Source: Rhodobacteraceae bacterium UBA3087
GTDB taxonomy: Bacteria; Pseudomonadota; Alphaproteobacteria; Rhodobacterales; Rhodobacteraceae
Reading direction: 5' to 3'
DNA: 8,588 nucleotides
NCBI GenBank assembly: GCA_002367285.1
Contig: DFBF01000089.1
Location: 1-8,588 of the forward strand
The position numbers were made by a program, and so were the translations under genes. Positions 1 through 7,803 of the stretch are shown here, piece after piece. Under the pieces are notes generated by a model. It had not been told where the DNA came from. It did no database searches and saw only the letters and a program-made list of their open reading frames with translations. The first letter of the stretch is position 1. Each line of letters begins with the position of its first letter.

Positions 1-2439
1 GAGCGAGCCCCAGACGTTTTCGATGTTCTCATAGGTGTCGCCAGTCGCGTTGCCCCAAGCGTTTCCAGCGATCATGTTGATGCCGATGCCGCCGCCATCA
101 ATGTCGCGGAAATCGATATAGTCCTGGCCCGCGCCACCGTCATGATGATCGGCCCCTGTGCCGCCGGCCAGGGTGTCGTTGCCGTCGCCGCCTTGCAAGG
201 TGTCATCGCCGTCACCGCCCATAAGGGTGTCTTCGCCGTTGCCGCCGCCCAGTGTGTCGGTCCCATTCTGACCGTTTAAAGTGTCGGCGCCAGCCCCTCC
301 GATCAGCACGTCATCACCGTCATAGCCGTAAAGCGCGTCATCGTCGTCGCCACCTTCCAGACGGTCATTGCCATACCCGCCATAGAGGGTGTCGACCCCG
401 GCGCCGCCCTTCAGCGTGTCATCACCACCGCGGCCCGACAACAGGTCATCGCCGTCGCCACCTTCCAGCACATTGGCGGTATCGTCCCCCTTCAACTCAT
501 CGGCCATTGCCGAGCCCGTGAGGTTTTCGATGCTGGTAAATGTGTCCCCCGCAGCTGATCCGCCGACCGTGTTGTTCCTTAGGTCCACGTTGGCCCCGGA
601 TGTCGCGTCGCGATAGCTGGCCGTGTCGATCCCGGTGCCTCCGTTCAGCGTATCACCGCCACCGTTGCCTTCGAGCAGATCATCGGCCGTGCCGCCCTCG
701 AATGTGTCGGCGGTGGCCGTGCTGCCATAGAGATGCAAGTACCCATCGCCGGGGGTTTCCTTGGCGACAATGATGCGAATGACTTCGTCATTGTCGAACG
801 TGACCTGAATCTCCGGGTAGCCCTCTGAGTTCACGGTCACCGCAGCCATTTCGCGCGAAATCACCGTCTTGCCGCTGGCATCCGTCGAAACGCGCGCGAT
901 CCAGACGTTTTGAATATTGCTGCCAAAGTTTTTCAAATCGACGGTCTTGGTGCCATCAAATCCGTCCGAGGCGACAAAGATCACGCCCTTGGATGAGTCT
1001 TCGAAAGCATAAGCCAGGGTGTCGCTTTTCCCGCTGATATTGTCTTTGGACGCGGTTTCCAGTTGCCACGTGCCCGGTATGCTTTCGGCCATCAGCCGCA
1101 AGACTTCCATATGGGGGCCATAGTCAACGCCACCCAAGCCATCGCCCCAGGTTGCTTCGGTATCATGGGTGTGCGAGCTGCCAATGCCCCAGAGTGCGGC
1201 ATAGTCGACCCCCAGTTCCGCAAGGCTGGAAATGACTGACAAGGTGACCGCAGCGGCGGAGAGGTCGACCTGTGTTGCGGTGTTTGTGTGTTCCACGCTC
1301 CAGGCCGAGTTGTAAATCTCGACCTCTTTCGCAACTTGGCCGGGCGGGTTGATCAGGGCCAGCATTGCTGTGATGCCTTGCTCGATCCAATTGATGCCCT
1401 CAAAATCTGCGGCGCTGTCCAGGCTCGCGTCCAACAGGTTGTGGTTTGTGTCTAGCACGTCGATTTGCCCGAACAGGCTGGCGAGATCGTCAGCGTCATA
1501 GCCAAGAATGGCTGCCGCGCCGATGAAATTCGCCTCAAGCTCGTCGGCCCAACCTTCGGCCCGAACTTGTATCGCTACCTTAAAGTCGTCTGCTTGGGCT
1601 TGGTGTTCGTCGCGAAATTCTTTCACAGCCTCGAGAACAGCAAAGGCGTAGGCAGAATAACTGTCGATATCAATTGTCGAGTCGGGAGAGAAATACGCTT
1701 TGTTCCAGCCGAAATAATCTTCGTTGCCCAGTTCCAGAATGAAGTCGTCGGGGACGGGGCCGTATTTTTCGTTGACCAGAAGATCTATAAGGAAGGCTTT
1801 CACGTCCGCCTTCAATTCGGCGTGCTTGACGTGGTCGTCCGGGTCGAACGCAGCGCCAGGGGCGAGAGTCTGAGGCACCTTCAGGTATTGGAATTCAGGC
1901 AAGACCAGTGCAAAGCTGGTGCCGTTTTCCACCGCCAGCGCCATTGCGTCGCTCAGCCCCATATGCCCGGCCTTGATCAGATCGGGATGAACAAAATCGG
2001 GATAGTCGAGGCGGATCGCTGGGACCAGGCTCTCCAGAAATGCCTCGTCAATGTCTCCTGGTACCAGAGCGGTTTCATTCCAATCCCCTGGCCTTGGGTC
2101 GTTGACCAAGCGATCCCCGTCGTTCAACTGGTTGTGTCGAAATATCCAGTTCTCACCGGCTGACGGGTCCTTGTCCACTGCAAACCCATCGGGCATTTCC
2201 CCGTCGGGAAAACGGATGAAGGTCAGGTCGGTATACGCCAGCGCGTCTTCGAAATGGTCATCATATGTCGCGCTGATATCAAACGCATCGTCCGTGTTCC
2301 TGGGGTTGGGTTGTGTATCCAGATAGATGCCGCCAAACAGGCCTGCCGAGACCGGATTGGCCGTGTCTGTGGTATCGCTTGCCAGGGGGTTTCCAACGTG
2401 GTTGTCGTCGTGAGAATCGATGGTGATATCAGCAGGCAT
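1..2439 (-). CDS. RTX calcium-binding protein with N-terminal GH-A-like glycosidase region (partial, 3' end beyond window)
   Basis: One uninterrupted frame of 813 codons runs from the ATG at 2439 to position 1 and continues past the left edge, so the C-terminus is missing. Residues 1 to about 490 resemble a clan GH-A TIM-barrel glycosidase. There is an early strand IRFPDGEMPDGF (about 75-86), similar to the LRYPGG-type strand of GH39/51/79-like enzymes. ELGNE ends at E240, the Asn-Glu acid/base signature. VEIYNSAW follows with E374 (or E372) as candidate nucleophile. From about residue 579 there are RTX nonapeptides of the GGxGxDxLx type, which bind calcium and usually accompany type I secretion through a C-terminal signal. 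No N-terminal signal peptide is seen, as expected for that route. The start at 2439 is chosen for its strong Shine-Dalgarno; in-frame ATGs at 2451 and 2481 lack one. The RTX part is certain. The glycosidase part is by motif only, and its substrate is unknown. Confidence 0.85.
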   Translation of the reverse strand, partial: MPADITIDSHDDNHVGNPLASDTTDTANPVSAGLFGGIYLDTQPNPRNTDDAFDISATYDDHFEDALAYTDLTFIRFPDGEMPDGFAVDKDPSAGENWIFRHNQLNDGDRLVNDPRPGDWNETALVPGDIDEAFLESLVPAIRLDYPDFVHPDLIKAGHMGLSDAMALAVENGTSFALVLPEFQYLKVPQTLAPGAAFDPDDHVKHAELKADVKAFLIDLLVNEKYGPVPDDFILELGNEDYFGWNKAYFSPDSTIDIDSYSAYAFAVLEAVKEFRDEHQAQADDFKVAIQVRAEGWADELEANFIGAAAILGYDADDLASLFGQIDVLDTNHNLLDASLDSAADFEGINWIEQGITAMLALINPPGQVAKEVEIYNSAWSVEHTNTATQVDLSAAAVTLSVISSLAELGVDYAALWGIGSSHTHDTEATWGDGLGGVDYGPHMEVLRLMAESIPGTWQLETASKDNISGKSDTLAYAFEDSSKGVIFVASDGFDGTKTVDLKNFGSNIQNVWIARVSTDASGKTVISREMAAVTVNSEGYPEIQVTFDNDEVIRIIVAKETPGDGYLHLYGSTATADTFEGGTADDLLEGNGGGDTLNGGTGIDTASYRDATSGANVDLRNNTVGGSAAGDTFTSIENLTGSAMADELKGDDTANVLEGGDGDDLLSGRGGDDTLKGGAGVDTLYGGYGNDRLEGGDDDDALYGYDGDDVLIGGAGADTLNGQNGTDTLGGGNGEDTLMGGDGDDTLQGGDGNDTLAGGTGADHHDGGAGQDYIDFRDIDGGGIGINMIAGNAWGNATGDTYENIENVWGSL
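130..705 (-). repeat. RTX nonapeptide repeat block within the secreted protein
   Basis: Residues about 579-602 and 646-770 of the minus-strand protein are glycine/aspartate repeats such as GGDGDDTLQ, GGDGNDTLA and GGAGVDTLY. These fold as calcium-filled parallel beta-rolls. The two stretches are separated by a non-repeat spacer (about 603-645) containing GDTFTSIENLTGS. At DNA level the block shows a recurring, imperfect 27-base period (multiples of the 9-residue unit). It is a coding repeat, not a CRISPR or satellite array. Confidence 0.9.
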
Positions 2440-2443
2440 AATG

Positions 2444-2449
2444 TCCTCC
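2444..2449 (-). promoter_or_regulatory. Shine-Dalgarno deciding the RTX gene start
   Basis: GGAGGA on the minus strand lies four bases before the ATG at 2439. The alternative in-frame ATGs at 2451 and 2481 have no purine-rich site at the right distance. This supports a protein beginning MPADITID. Confidence 0.75.
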
Positions 2450-2503
2450 ATACCCGGAAAAAACGTGGCTAATTCACGCATAGGAGTATTGGGGGACGTA
2501 AAG

Positions 2504-2520
2504 CACACGTATGACGTGTG
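2504..2520. promoter_or_regulatory. Candidate operator: 7-bp inverted repeat CACACGT-ATG-ACGTGTG
   Basis: The perfect palindrome has arms CACACGT (2504-2510) and ACGTGTG (2514-2520) and a three-base centre. It sits 65 bases upstream of the RTX start and about 300 bases upstream of the operon start. Its 17-bp size and symmetry fit a site for a dimeric helix-turn-helix regulator. The regulator is not identified and no regulator gene is in the window. Function is inferred from symmetry and position only. Confidence 0.4.
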
Positions 2521-2523
2521 GCA

Positions 2524-2561
2524 TTTTGACCTGCCTCACTCAGCAGCGAGGCAGGTCAAAA
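2524..2561. repeat. 14-bp perfect inverted repeat (hairpin) in the divergent region
   Basis: Arms TTTTGACCTGCCTC (2524-2537) and GAGGCAGGTCAAAA (2548-2561) are exactly complementary around a ten-base loop. On neither strand is the stem followed by a separate run of T, but the terminal TTTT/AAAA pairs give it the look of a bidirectional terminator. It begins only three bases after the 17-bp palindrome. It could be a terminator shielding the two divergent units, a leader structure of the RTX mRNA, or an operator. The inverted repeat is certain; the role is open. Confidence 0.6.
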
Positions 2562-2806
2562 CGCCCCCACAACCGTGCCCTGACAAGGACAAGCCTTGGT
2601 GTCTGTTGGGCGGCCTTTTGGCAGAGTTTGTGGTGAAAACCCTGTCGTTCGGCACCAAAGGGGTCTTCGGGAAGCACCGAGCATATGGTGGCGACGGGTG
2701 CTGCGGACAGGTCGCGCGCCGTGCTTTGTGCGGGTGTCAATCAGCCACGGGGCGGTCTTGATCTATCTCATGGTGATGCCGATCAGGGGTAAATAGGCTG
2801 AATTCA

Positions 2807-2813
2807 GAGGTGA
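2807..2813 (+). promoter_or_regulatory. Shine-Dalgarno of the AMP-forming ligase
   Basis: GAGGTGA ends four bases before the ATG at 2818. It gives the first gene of the operon a strong ribosome site and supports the annotated start. Confidence 0.7.
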
Positions 2814-2817
2814 GATC

Positions 2818-4560
2818 ATGACTTGGCCAACAATACCAAAAGATGATGCAACCAAGGCTACCGCAAATCTGACAAATGCAGTTCGCACTCAGTTTGCCTG
2901 GGAGGACGCGCGCAACATGCTGGACGGGTTGCCAGGTGGCGGGCTTAACATAGCGCATGAGGCGCTGGATCGGCACGTCAATGCTGGCCATGGTGAACAG
3001 GTTGCGATCCGCTGGTTTAGCAAAGACGGCGATCAGCGCGACATCACCTATGCAGCGCTGGCCGCAGATGCGGCCCGTTTCGCAAACGTGCTGTCCGCGC
3101 ATGGGCTGAAACCCGGCGCGCGGGTCTATGGCCTGATGGGGCGGGTGCCGGAACTTTACGCAGCAGCCCTTGGCACGCTGAAGGCTGGCATGACATTCAC
3201 GCCGCTGTTTGCCGCATTCGGTCCTGAGCCGATCAAATCTCGGATGGAGATCGGCGCGTGCGACGTCCTTGTCACCACAGAGGCGTTGTATCGCAAGAAA
3301 GTGGTCGCCTGGCGCAAGGAAATTGGCTCGTTAAAGCTTGTGCTGATCCTGAGCGATGGCGTTGTCCCCGCAGACTGTGTGGCATTGCGCCCGGCCATGG
3401 ATGCCGCCGCCGACACGTTCGAGACGGTAAAGACCACGGCTGATGATATGGCGCTGATCCATTTCACCTCGGGCACCACCGGTAAGCCCAAGGGTGCCGT
3501 CCATGTGCATGGGGCGGTTGTGGCACATGCCGCGACGGGGCGCTTTGCGCTCGACCTGAAGCCCGACGATATTTACTGGTGCACCGCTGACCCCGGCTGG
3601 GTCACGGGCACGTCATATGGCATCATTTCGCCGTTGGTGAACCGGGTGACGATGATTGTCGACGAGGCGGAATTCGATCTGAACCGCTGGTATGGCATCT
3701 TGCAGAACGAAGGGGTGCAGGTCTGGTATACCGCGCCCACCGCGATCCGCATGTTGATGCGGGCGGGCAAAGAGGCCGCGAACAGTTATCGGTTCCCCAA
3801 GCTGCGGTTTCTTGCCAGTGTTGGCGAACCCTTGAACCCAGAAGCGGTGGTCTGGGGCCAGGACGTGTTCGCAAAGCCGTTCCATGACAATTGGTGGCAG
3901 ACCGAAACTGGTGGCATCATGATCGCCAATACTGCCGAAATGGACATCCATCCCGGCTCGATGGGCAAGCCCTTGCCGGGTATTGAAGCCGGGATCGTCA
4001 GTGTCGAAGATGGCGCGGTGCGTGTGTGCAAGCCAGGCGAAATCGGCGAATTGGCGCTGCGCCCGGGCTGGCCTTCGATGATGCGCGCTTACCTCAATGA
4101 ACAGGCCCGTTATGATAAGTGTTTTGTGGACGGCTGGTATCTGTCGGGCGACCTGGCGATGCAGGACAAGGACGGATATTTCTGGTTCATTGGCCGCGCC
4201 GATGACCTGATCAAATCCTCAGGCCATCTGATTGGCCCGTTCGAAGTGGAAAGCGCGCTGATTGAGCATGATGCGGTCGCCGAGGCCGCCGCCATCGGTA
4301 TCCCCGACGAAACTGCGGGCGAGGTGGTAAAGGCCTATGTGGCGCTGAACCCCGGTTTCGAGGCGTCCGAGACCCTGGAGCGTGATATCCGGGGCTTTGC
4401 GCGCAAACGGCTTGGCGCCGCCGTTGCGCCACGCGAAATCGTATTTCGCAAGCAACTTCCTAAGACCCGTTCGGGCAAGATCATGCGCCGCCTTCTCAAG
4501 GCCCGCGAACTTGGCCTGCCCGAAGGTGATATTTCCACGCTGGAGGCGGACGAGAAATGA
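2818..4560 (+). CDS. AMP-forming acetyl-CoA synthetase-like acyl-CoA ligase (AcsA type)
   Basis: This 580-residue member of the ANL adenylating superfamily activates a carboxylic acid with ATP to an acyl-AMP and transfers it to a thiol, normally CoA. It is probably cytosolic. The phosphate-binding loop TSGTTGKPKG is at 217-226. The motif WWQTETGG is at 359-366, and W360 matches the tryptophan that closes the acyl pocket in acetyl-CoA synthetases, so acetate or propionate is the likely substrate. YLSGD ends at D445, and the hinge GRADD is at 459-463. The C-terminal PKTRSGKIMRR carries K554, the adenylation lysine and, in homologues, the site of inhibitory lysine acetylation. Length matches AcsA-type enzymes (about 570-580) rather than the roughly 650-residue Acs. 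Its TGA overlaps the ATG of the E1 gene (ATGA), so the two are translationally coupled. Family is secure; exact acid and acceptor (CoA or the operon's ACP) are not. Confidence 0.92.
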   Translation: MTWPTIPKDDATKATANLTNAVRTQFAWEDARNMLDGLPGGGLNIAHEALDRHVNAGHGEQVAIRWFSKDGDQRDITYAALAADAARFANVLSAHGLKPGARVYGLMGRVPELYAAALGTLKAGMTFTPLFAAFGPEPIKSRMEIGACDVLVTTEALYRKKVVAWRKEIGSLKLVLILSDGVVPADCVALRPAMDAAADTFETVKTTADDMALIHFTSGTTGKPKGAVHVHGAVVAHAATGRFALDLKPDDIYWCTADPGWVTGTSYGIISPLVNRVTMIVDEAEFDLNRWYGILQNEGVQVWYTAPTAIRMLMRAGKEAANSYRFPKLRFLASVGEPLNPEAVVWGQDVFAKPFHDNWWQTETGGIMIANTAEMDIHPGSMGKPLPGIEAGIVSVEDGAVRVCKPGEIGELALRPGWPSMMRAYLNEQARYDKCFVDGWYLSGDLAMQDKDGYFWFIGRADDLIKSSGHLIGPFEVESALIEHDAVAEAAAIGIPDETAGEVVKAYVALNPGFEASETLERDIRGFARKRLGAAVAPREIVFRKQLPKTRSGKIMRRLLKARELGLPEGDISTLEADEK

Positions 4561-6557
4561 AAGCTGAGACCAAGCCACATCTGACCCGAACCCATGTGCA
4601 TGACCTGCTGCGGGGTATGATCCGTATTCGTCGCTTTGAGGACAAATGCGCCGAACTGTACACGCGCGAAAAGATCCGCGGCTTCTTGCATCTTTATGAT
4701 GGAGAGGAGGCGGTGGCGATGGGCGTGATCCCCGTTTTGGGGCCGCAGGATCGCATCGTTGCCACATACCGCGAACACGGGCATGCCTTGGCGCGCGGCA
4801 TCGCGATGGGGCCGATCCTGGCCGAGATGTATGGCAAGGCGAACGGCTGTTCGGGCGGGCGCGGCGGTTCGATGCATCTGTTTGACGCGGGCACCAATTT
4901 CTATGGTGGCAATGCGATTGTCGGCGGTGGCCTGCCGCTGGCGGCGGGTCTGGGCCTGGCGGATCGGATGACCGGGGAAAAGAACGTGACGGCCTGTTTC
5001 TTTGGGGAAGGTGCCGTGGCCGAGGGTGAATTCCACGAGGCGCTGAACCTGGCCGAGCTTTGGGATCTTCCGGTGCTTTGGGTCTGCGAAAACAACGGCT
5101 ATGCGATGGGTTCGGCGCTGGCGCGTACGGAATCACAGACCGACATTCACGCCAAGGCCGCAGCCTATGGCATCGAAAGCGAAGTTGTCGATGGCATGGA
5201 TGTGGTCGCCGTCGAGGCCGCCACCCGTCGCGCGGTGGAAAAGATCAGAGAAACCGGGCGTCCGTATCTGCTGGAGGCGCGCACATACCGCTTTCGGCCA
5301 CATTCGATGTTCGACGCGCAATTGTATCGCGACAAGGCCGAAATCGCCGCATGGCGCGAAAAGGGTCCAATCGTGCGGTTCCAAGCGTGGTTGTTGGAAA
5401 ACGGCCTGATCCACGAGGCGGATATCGCCGGGATCATCACCGATATCGACGCCGAGATTGCCGAGGCGGTGGCCTTTGCCGAAGCGGGCACATGGGAGCC
5501 GATCGAGACCCTGACGAAACATGCCATGGCCGAGGGCCGCGCGACGCCGCCCGCCGCGCCTGAACCTGTGGGCGAGGCGGTCGAAATGACTTACCGCGAG
5601 GCCGTCAAACAGGCGATCCGCGAGGCGATGACACAGGATGATCGCGTTTTTCTGATGGGCGAGGACGTTGGCGCCTATGGCGGCTGCTACGCAGTTTCCA
5701 AGGGTCTGATGGCAGAGTTCGGCGAGGACCGGATTCGCGACACGCCGCTGTCGGAATCGGGTTTTACAGGGGCGGGCATCGGCGCAGCAGCGGCGGGTAT
5801 GCGGCCGATCATAGAGCTTATGACCGTGAACTTCTCAATGCTGGCGCTGGATCAGATCATGAATACTGCCGCCACGATCCGGCACATGTCCGGCGGTCAA
5901 TTCGGCTGCCCTGTCGTGATCCGCATGGCCACCGGCGCGGGCAAGCAATTGGCCGCGCAGCACTCTCATTCGCTGGAAGGGTGGTTCGCGCACATCCCGG
6001 GGCTGAAGGTCCTGGCGCCCGCGACGCTGGAGGATGCGCGCGGCATGCTGCTGACGGCCCTTGAAGATCCCGACCCGGTTCTGATCTTTGAAAACGTGAT
6101 GCTTTACAACATGACCGGCAATATCGCCGCGAATGCGGGGGCCGTTGACATCGACAAGGCCGCGATCCGCAGGCCGGGCAAGGATGTGTCCCTGATTACC
6201 TATGGCGGCTCGCTTTTCAAAACGCTCGAGGCAGCCGAGGAACTGGCCAAAGAGGGTATCGAGGCCGAGGTGGTCGACCTGCGCAGCTTGCGCCCGCTCG
6301 ATGAGGAAACCATCCTTGCCTCGGTCGCGCGCACCCGTCGCGCGGTGGTGGTGGACGAAGGGTGGCGCACCGGTTCACTGGCCGCTGAGGTATCGGCGCG
6401 GATCACCGAAGGCGCGTTCTGGCGGCTTGATGCCCCGGTGGGCCGGGTCTGTTCCGTCGAAGTGCCGATCCCCTATGCCGCACATTTGGAACAGGCGGCG
6501 ATCCCGCAGGTTGCTGGCATCGTTGCCGCCGCGCGTGCGGCGATGGGCAAGGAGTAA
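4557..6557 (+). CDS. Fused E1-alpha/E1-beta of a thiamine-diphosphate 2-oxo acid dehydrogenase
   Basis: A 666-residue protein joins two chains that are usually separate. The E1-alpha part (about 10-325) has YREHGHAL (71-78), the thiamine-diphosphate/Mg motif GEGA...ENN (150-180), and the active-site loop RPHSMFD (247-253). After an Ala/Pro-rich linker (about 328-342), the E1-beta part (343-666) shows GEDVGAYGG (368-376), DTPLSES with the predicted cofactor-activating E400, and AAQHSHS with H469. It should decarboxylate a 2-oxo acid and reductively acylate the lipoyl group of E2. The overall pattern is closest to pyruvate or acetoin dehydrogenase E1 chains, but the substrate cannot be read from the sequence. 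The second position of the cofactor motif is Glu instead of the usual Asp, a conservative change. GGAGG at 4542-4546 precedes the start. The stop is followed four bases later by the E2 gene. Confidence 0.93.
   Translation: MKAETKPHLTRTHVHDLLRGMIRIRRFEDKCAELYTREKIRGFLHLYDGEEAVAMGVIPVLGPQDRIVATYREHGHALARGIAMGPILAEMYGKANGCSGGRGGSMHLFDAGTNFYGGNAIVGGGLPLAAGLGLADRMTGEKNVTACFFGEGAVAEGEFHEALNLAELWDLPVLWVCENNGYAMGSALARTESQTDIHAKAAAYGIESEVVDGMDVVAVEAATRRAVEKIRETGRPYLLEARTYRFRPHSMFDAQLYRDKAEIAAWREKGPIVRFQAWLLENGLIHEADIAGIITDIDAEIAEAVAFAEAGTWEPIETLTKHAMAEGRATPPAAPEPVGEAVEMTYREAVKQAIREAMTQDDRVFLMGEDVGAYGGCYAVSKGLMAEFGEDRIRDTPLSESGFTGAGIGAAAAGMRPIIELMTVNFSMLALDQIMNTAATIRHMSGGQFGCPVVIRMATGAGKQLAAQHSHSLEGWFAHIPGLKVLAPATLEDARGMLLTALEDPDPVLIFENVMLYNMTGNIAANAGAVDIDKAAIRRPGKDVSLITYGGSLFKTLEAAEELAKEGIEAEVVDLRSLRPLDEETILASVARTRRAVVVDEGWRTGSLAAEVSARITEGAFWRLDAPVGRVCSVEVPIPYAAHLEQAAIPQVAGIVAAARAAMGKE
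6550..6554 (+). promoter_or_regulatory. Shine-Dalgarno deciding the E2 start
   Basis: AGGAG lies seven bases before the ATG at 6562 and overlaps the last codons of the E1 gene. It rules out the in-frame extension back to 6202. That extension overlaps E1 and reads as low-complexity Arg/Ser/Pro sequence with no E2 homology. Confidence 0.75.
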
Positions 6558-6561
6558 TCCG

Positions 6562-7803
6562 ATGGCCGTTTTTGCCATGCCCTCGCTTGGTGCTGACATG
6601 GAAGCGGGCACTCTGGTCGAGTGGATGATCAAACCGGGCGACACCGTCACCCGGGGCGATGTGGTCGCAGTGGTCGAAACCCAGAAAGGCGCGATTGAAA
6701 TCGAGTGCTTTGAGAGCGGGACGGTCGAAACGCTCGATGCAGGCATTGGGGCCAAACTTGCCGTGGGCGCCGCGTTGGCCACGATCCGCGCGCCCGGCGA
6801 AAATGCCGAAGGCCCGGCCACGCCCACAGCGAAACCCGAGACGAGCCGTGGACCGCAGGCCGCGACCCAAGCGCCCGCCCAGCCTGCTGATGCGCCAACA
6901 CCGCCCGCCCCTGCACAGCCCGCTGTGGTGCCCGGACCCGTTGCCCGGGTGCAGCGGGCTGGCGAAACGCCACCATCGTCTCCGGCTGCACGGGAACTGG
7001 CGGCGGAACGCGGGATCGACCTTGCGACCCTTACGGGCACAGGCCCCGGTGGCGCGATTGTTCTGCGCGATATCACGGTGGAAAAACCTGGCCCGCGCCG
7101 CAAGGTCCCTGTGAAAACCAGCACCAAGGCCGGGCTTGAAATGGCCGCGATGCGCACAGCCATTGCCAACGCTATGGCCCGCTCGAAACGCGAAATCCCA
7201 CATTATTACCTGTCTCAGACGATCGACTTGCAAGCTGCCAGTGACTGGCTTGCCGCGACAAACGCACAACGCACGCCCGATGCGCGCCTTTTGATGGGGG
7301 CCCTGTTCGTCAAGGCCTCGGCCCTGGCGGCTGCCCAGGTCGCGCAGATGAATGGCCACTATGATGCCGAGGGTTTTCACCCCGCCAAATCGGTCAACGC
7401 CGGCGTGGCAATCGCGTTGCGCGGTGGTGGGCTTGTCGCGCCTGCGCTGCACGACGCCGAAACCCTGCCGCTTGATACCCTCATGGCGCAAATGCGGGAC
7501 CTGGTCGCGCGCGCGCGCAGTGGGCGGCTTCGTTCTTCGGAGATGACCGATGGCACGATCACCATTTCGGCGATGGGTGACACTGGTGCCGATGCGATGG
7601 CGGCTGTGATTTACCCGCCGCAGGTCGCCATTGTCGGTTTTGGCGCGCCGGTGTCCAGGCCATGGATCACTGGTGACACGATCGCCCCGCGCATGACCGT
7701 CACCGTTACGCTGTCTGCTGACCACCGTGTCAGCGACGGACGTCGTGGTGCCAAATTCCTGGCCGCAGTCAACGCGGCATTACAGACCCCGGAGGCCTTA
7801 TGA
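6562..7803 (+). CDS. E2 component (dihydrolipoamide acyltransferase) of the 2-oxo acid dehydrogenase
   Basis: The 413-residue protein has the standard E2 order. The lipoyl domain spans about 1-77, with the modified lysine K42 in ETQKGAIEIE. A long Ala/Pro linker (about 80-136) follows. The peripheral subunit-binding domain is about 138-171 (SPAARELAAERGIDL...GTGPGGAI). The catalytic domain runs from about 185 to 405 and ends in the acyltransferase signature HRVSDG (H388, D392). It takes the acyl group from E1 on the lipoyl arm and passes it to a thiol, classically CoA. Only one lipoyl domain is present, as in AcoC-type and many bacterial E2s. The binding domain implies an E1 and/or E3 partner, but no E3 gene is in the window. 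The stop overlaps the ATG of the carrier protein by four bases (ATGA), so E2 and ACP are made together. Whether the acceptor is CoA or that ACP is the open question. Confidence 0.92.
   Translation: MAVFAMPSLGADMEAGTLVEWMIKPGDTVTRGDVVAVVETQKGAIEIECFESGTVETLDAGIGAKLAVGAALATIRAPGENAEGPATPTAKPETSRGPQAATQAPAQPADAPTPPAPAQPAVVPGPVARVQRAGETPPSSPAARELAAERGIDLATLTGTGPGGAIVLRDITVEKPGPRRKVPVKTSTKAGLEMAAMRTAIANAMARSKREIPHYYLSQTIDLQAASDWLAATNAQRTPDARLLMGALFVKASALAAAQVAQMNGHYDAEGFHPAKSVNAGVAIALRGGGLVAPALHDAETLPLDTLMAQMRDLVARARSGRLRSSEMTDGTITISAMGDTGADAMAAVIYPPQVAIVGFGAPVSRPWITGDTIAPRMTVTVTLSADHRVSDGRRGAKFLAAVNAALQTPEAL

Larger units (their letters stand above)
2440..2817. other. Divergent intergenic region without a convincing gene
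   Basis: This 378-base stretch separates the minus-strand RTX gene from the plus-strand operon, so it should hold both promoters. It contains the two inverted repeats listed separately. Short open frames exist on both strands (for example about 66 codons on the minus strand ending at 2540). None has a good ribosome site, a recognisable domain or a low-complexity signature of a real small protein. A TTGATC at 2758-2763 and TAAATA at 2790-2795 look promoter-like but are about 26 bases apart, too far for a standard sigma-70 pair. No promoter is therefore called. Confidence 0.6.

Noticed and set aside
130..705. Regularly spaced repeats that could suggest a CRISPR or satellite array
   Set aside because: The repeats are imperfect and keep the reading frame. 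They translate to GGxGxDxLx RTX nonapeptides with no spacer structure.
1465..2163. 232-codon plus-strand frame
   Set aside because: It lies opposite the RTX protein's barrel region, whose frame is continuous and carries glycosidase motifs. The antisense product shows no family features.
2758..2795. TTGATC and TAAATA as a promoter for the operon
   Set aside because: The spacing is about 26 bases, well beyond the usual 16-18, so a sigma-70 promoter is not supported.
2540..2796. Small open frames of about 66 codons on both strands in the divergent region
   Set aside because: They have a TTG start or no ribosome site, and no domain or plausible composition. One ends inside the hairpin.
4219..5136. 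305-codon minus-strand frame across the ligase/E1 junction
   Set aside because: The product is Pro/Arg/Ser-rich and has no recognisable domain. It lies opposite two clear enzymes and has no ribosome site worth noting.
6202..6561. Upstream in-frame extension of the E2 gene
   Set aside because: It overlaps the E1-beta coding sequence and has no lipoyl-domain homology. The ATG at 6562 has a good ribosome site and starts exactly at a canonical lipoyl domain.
6403..7725. 440-codon open frame on the minus strand opposite E1 and E2
   Set aside because: It is antisense to E2, whose catalytic motifs are intact. The translation is Arg/His/Gly-rich with no domain, a typical shadow in GC-rich DNA.
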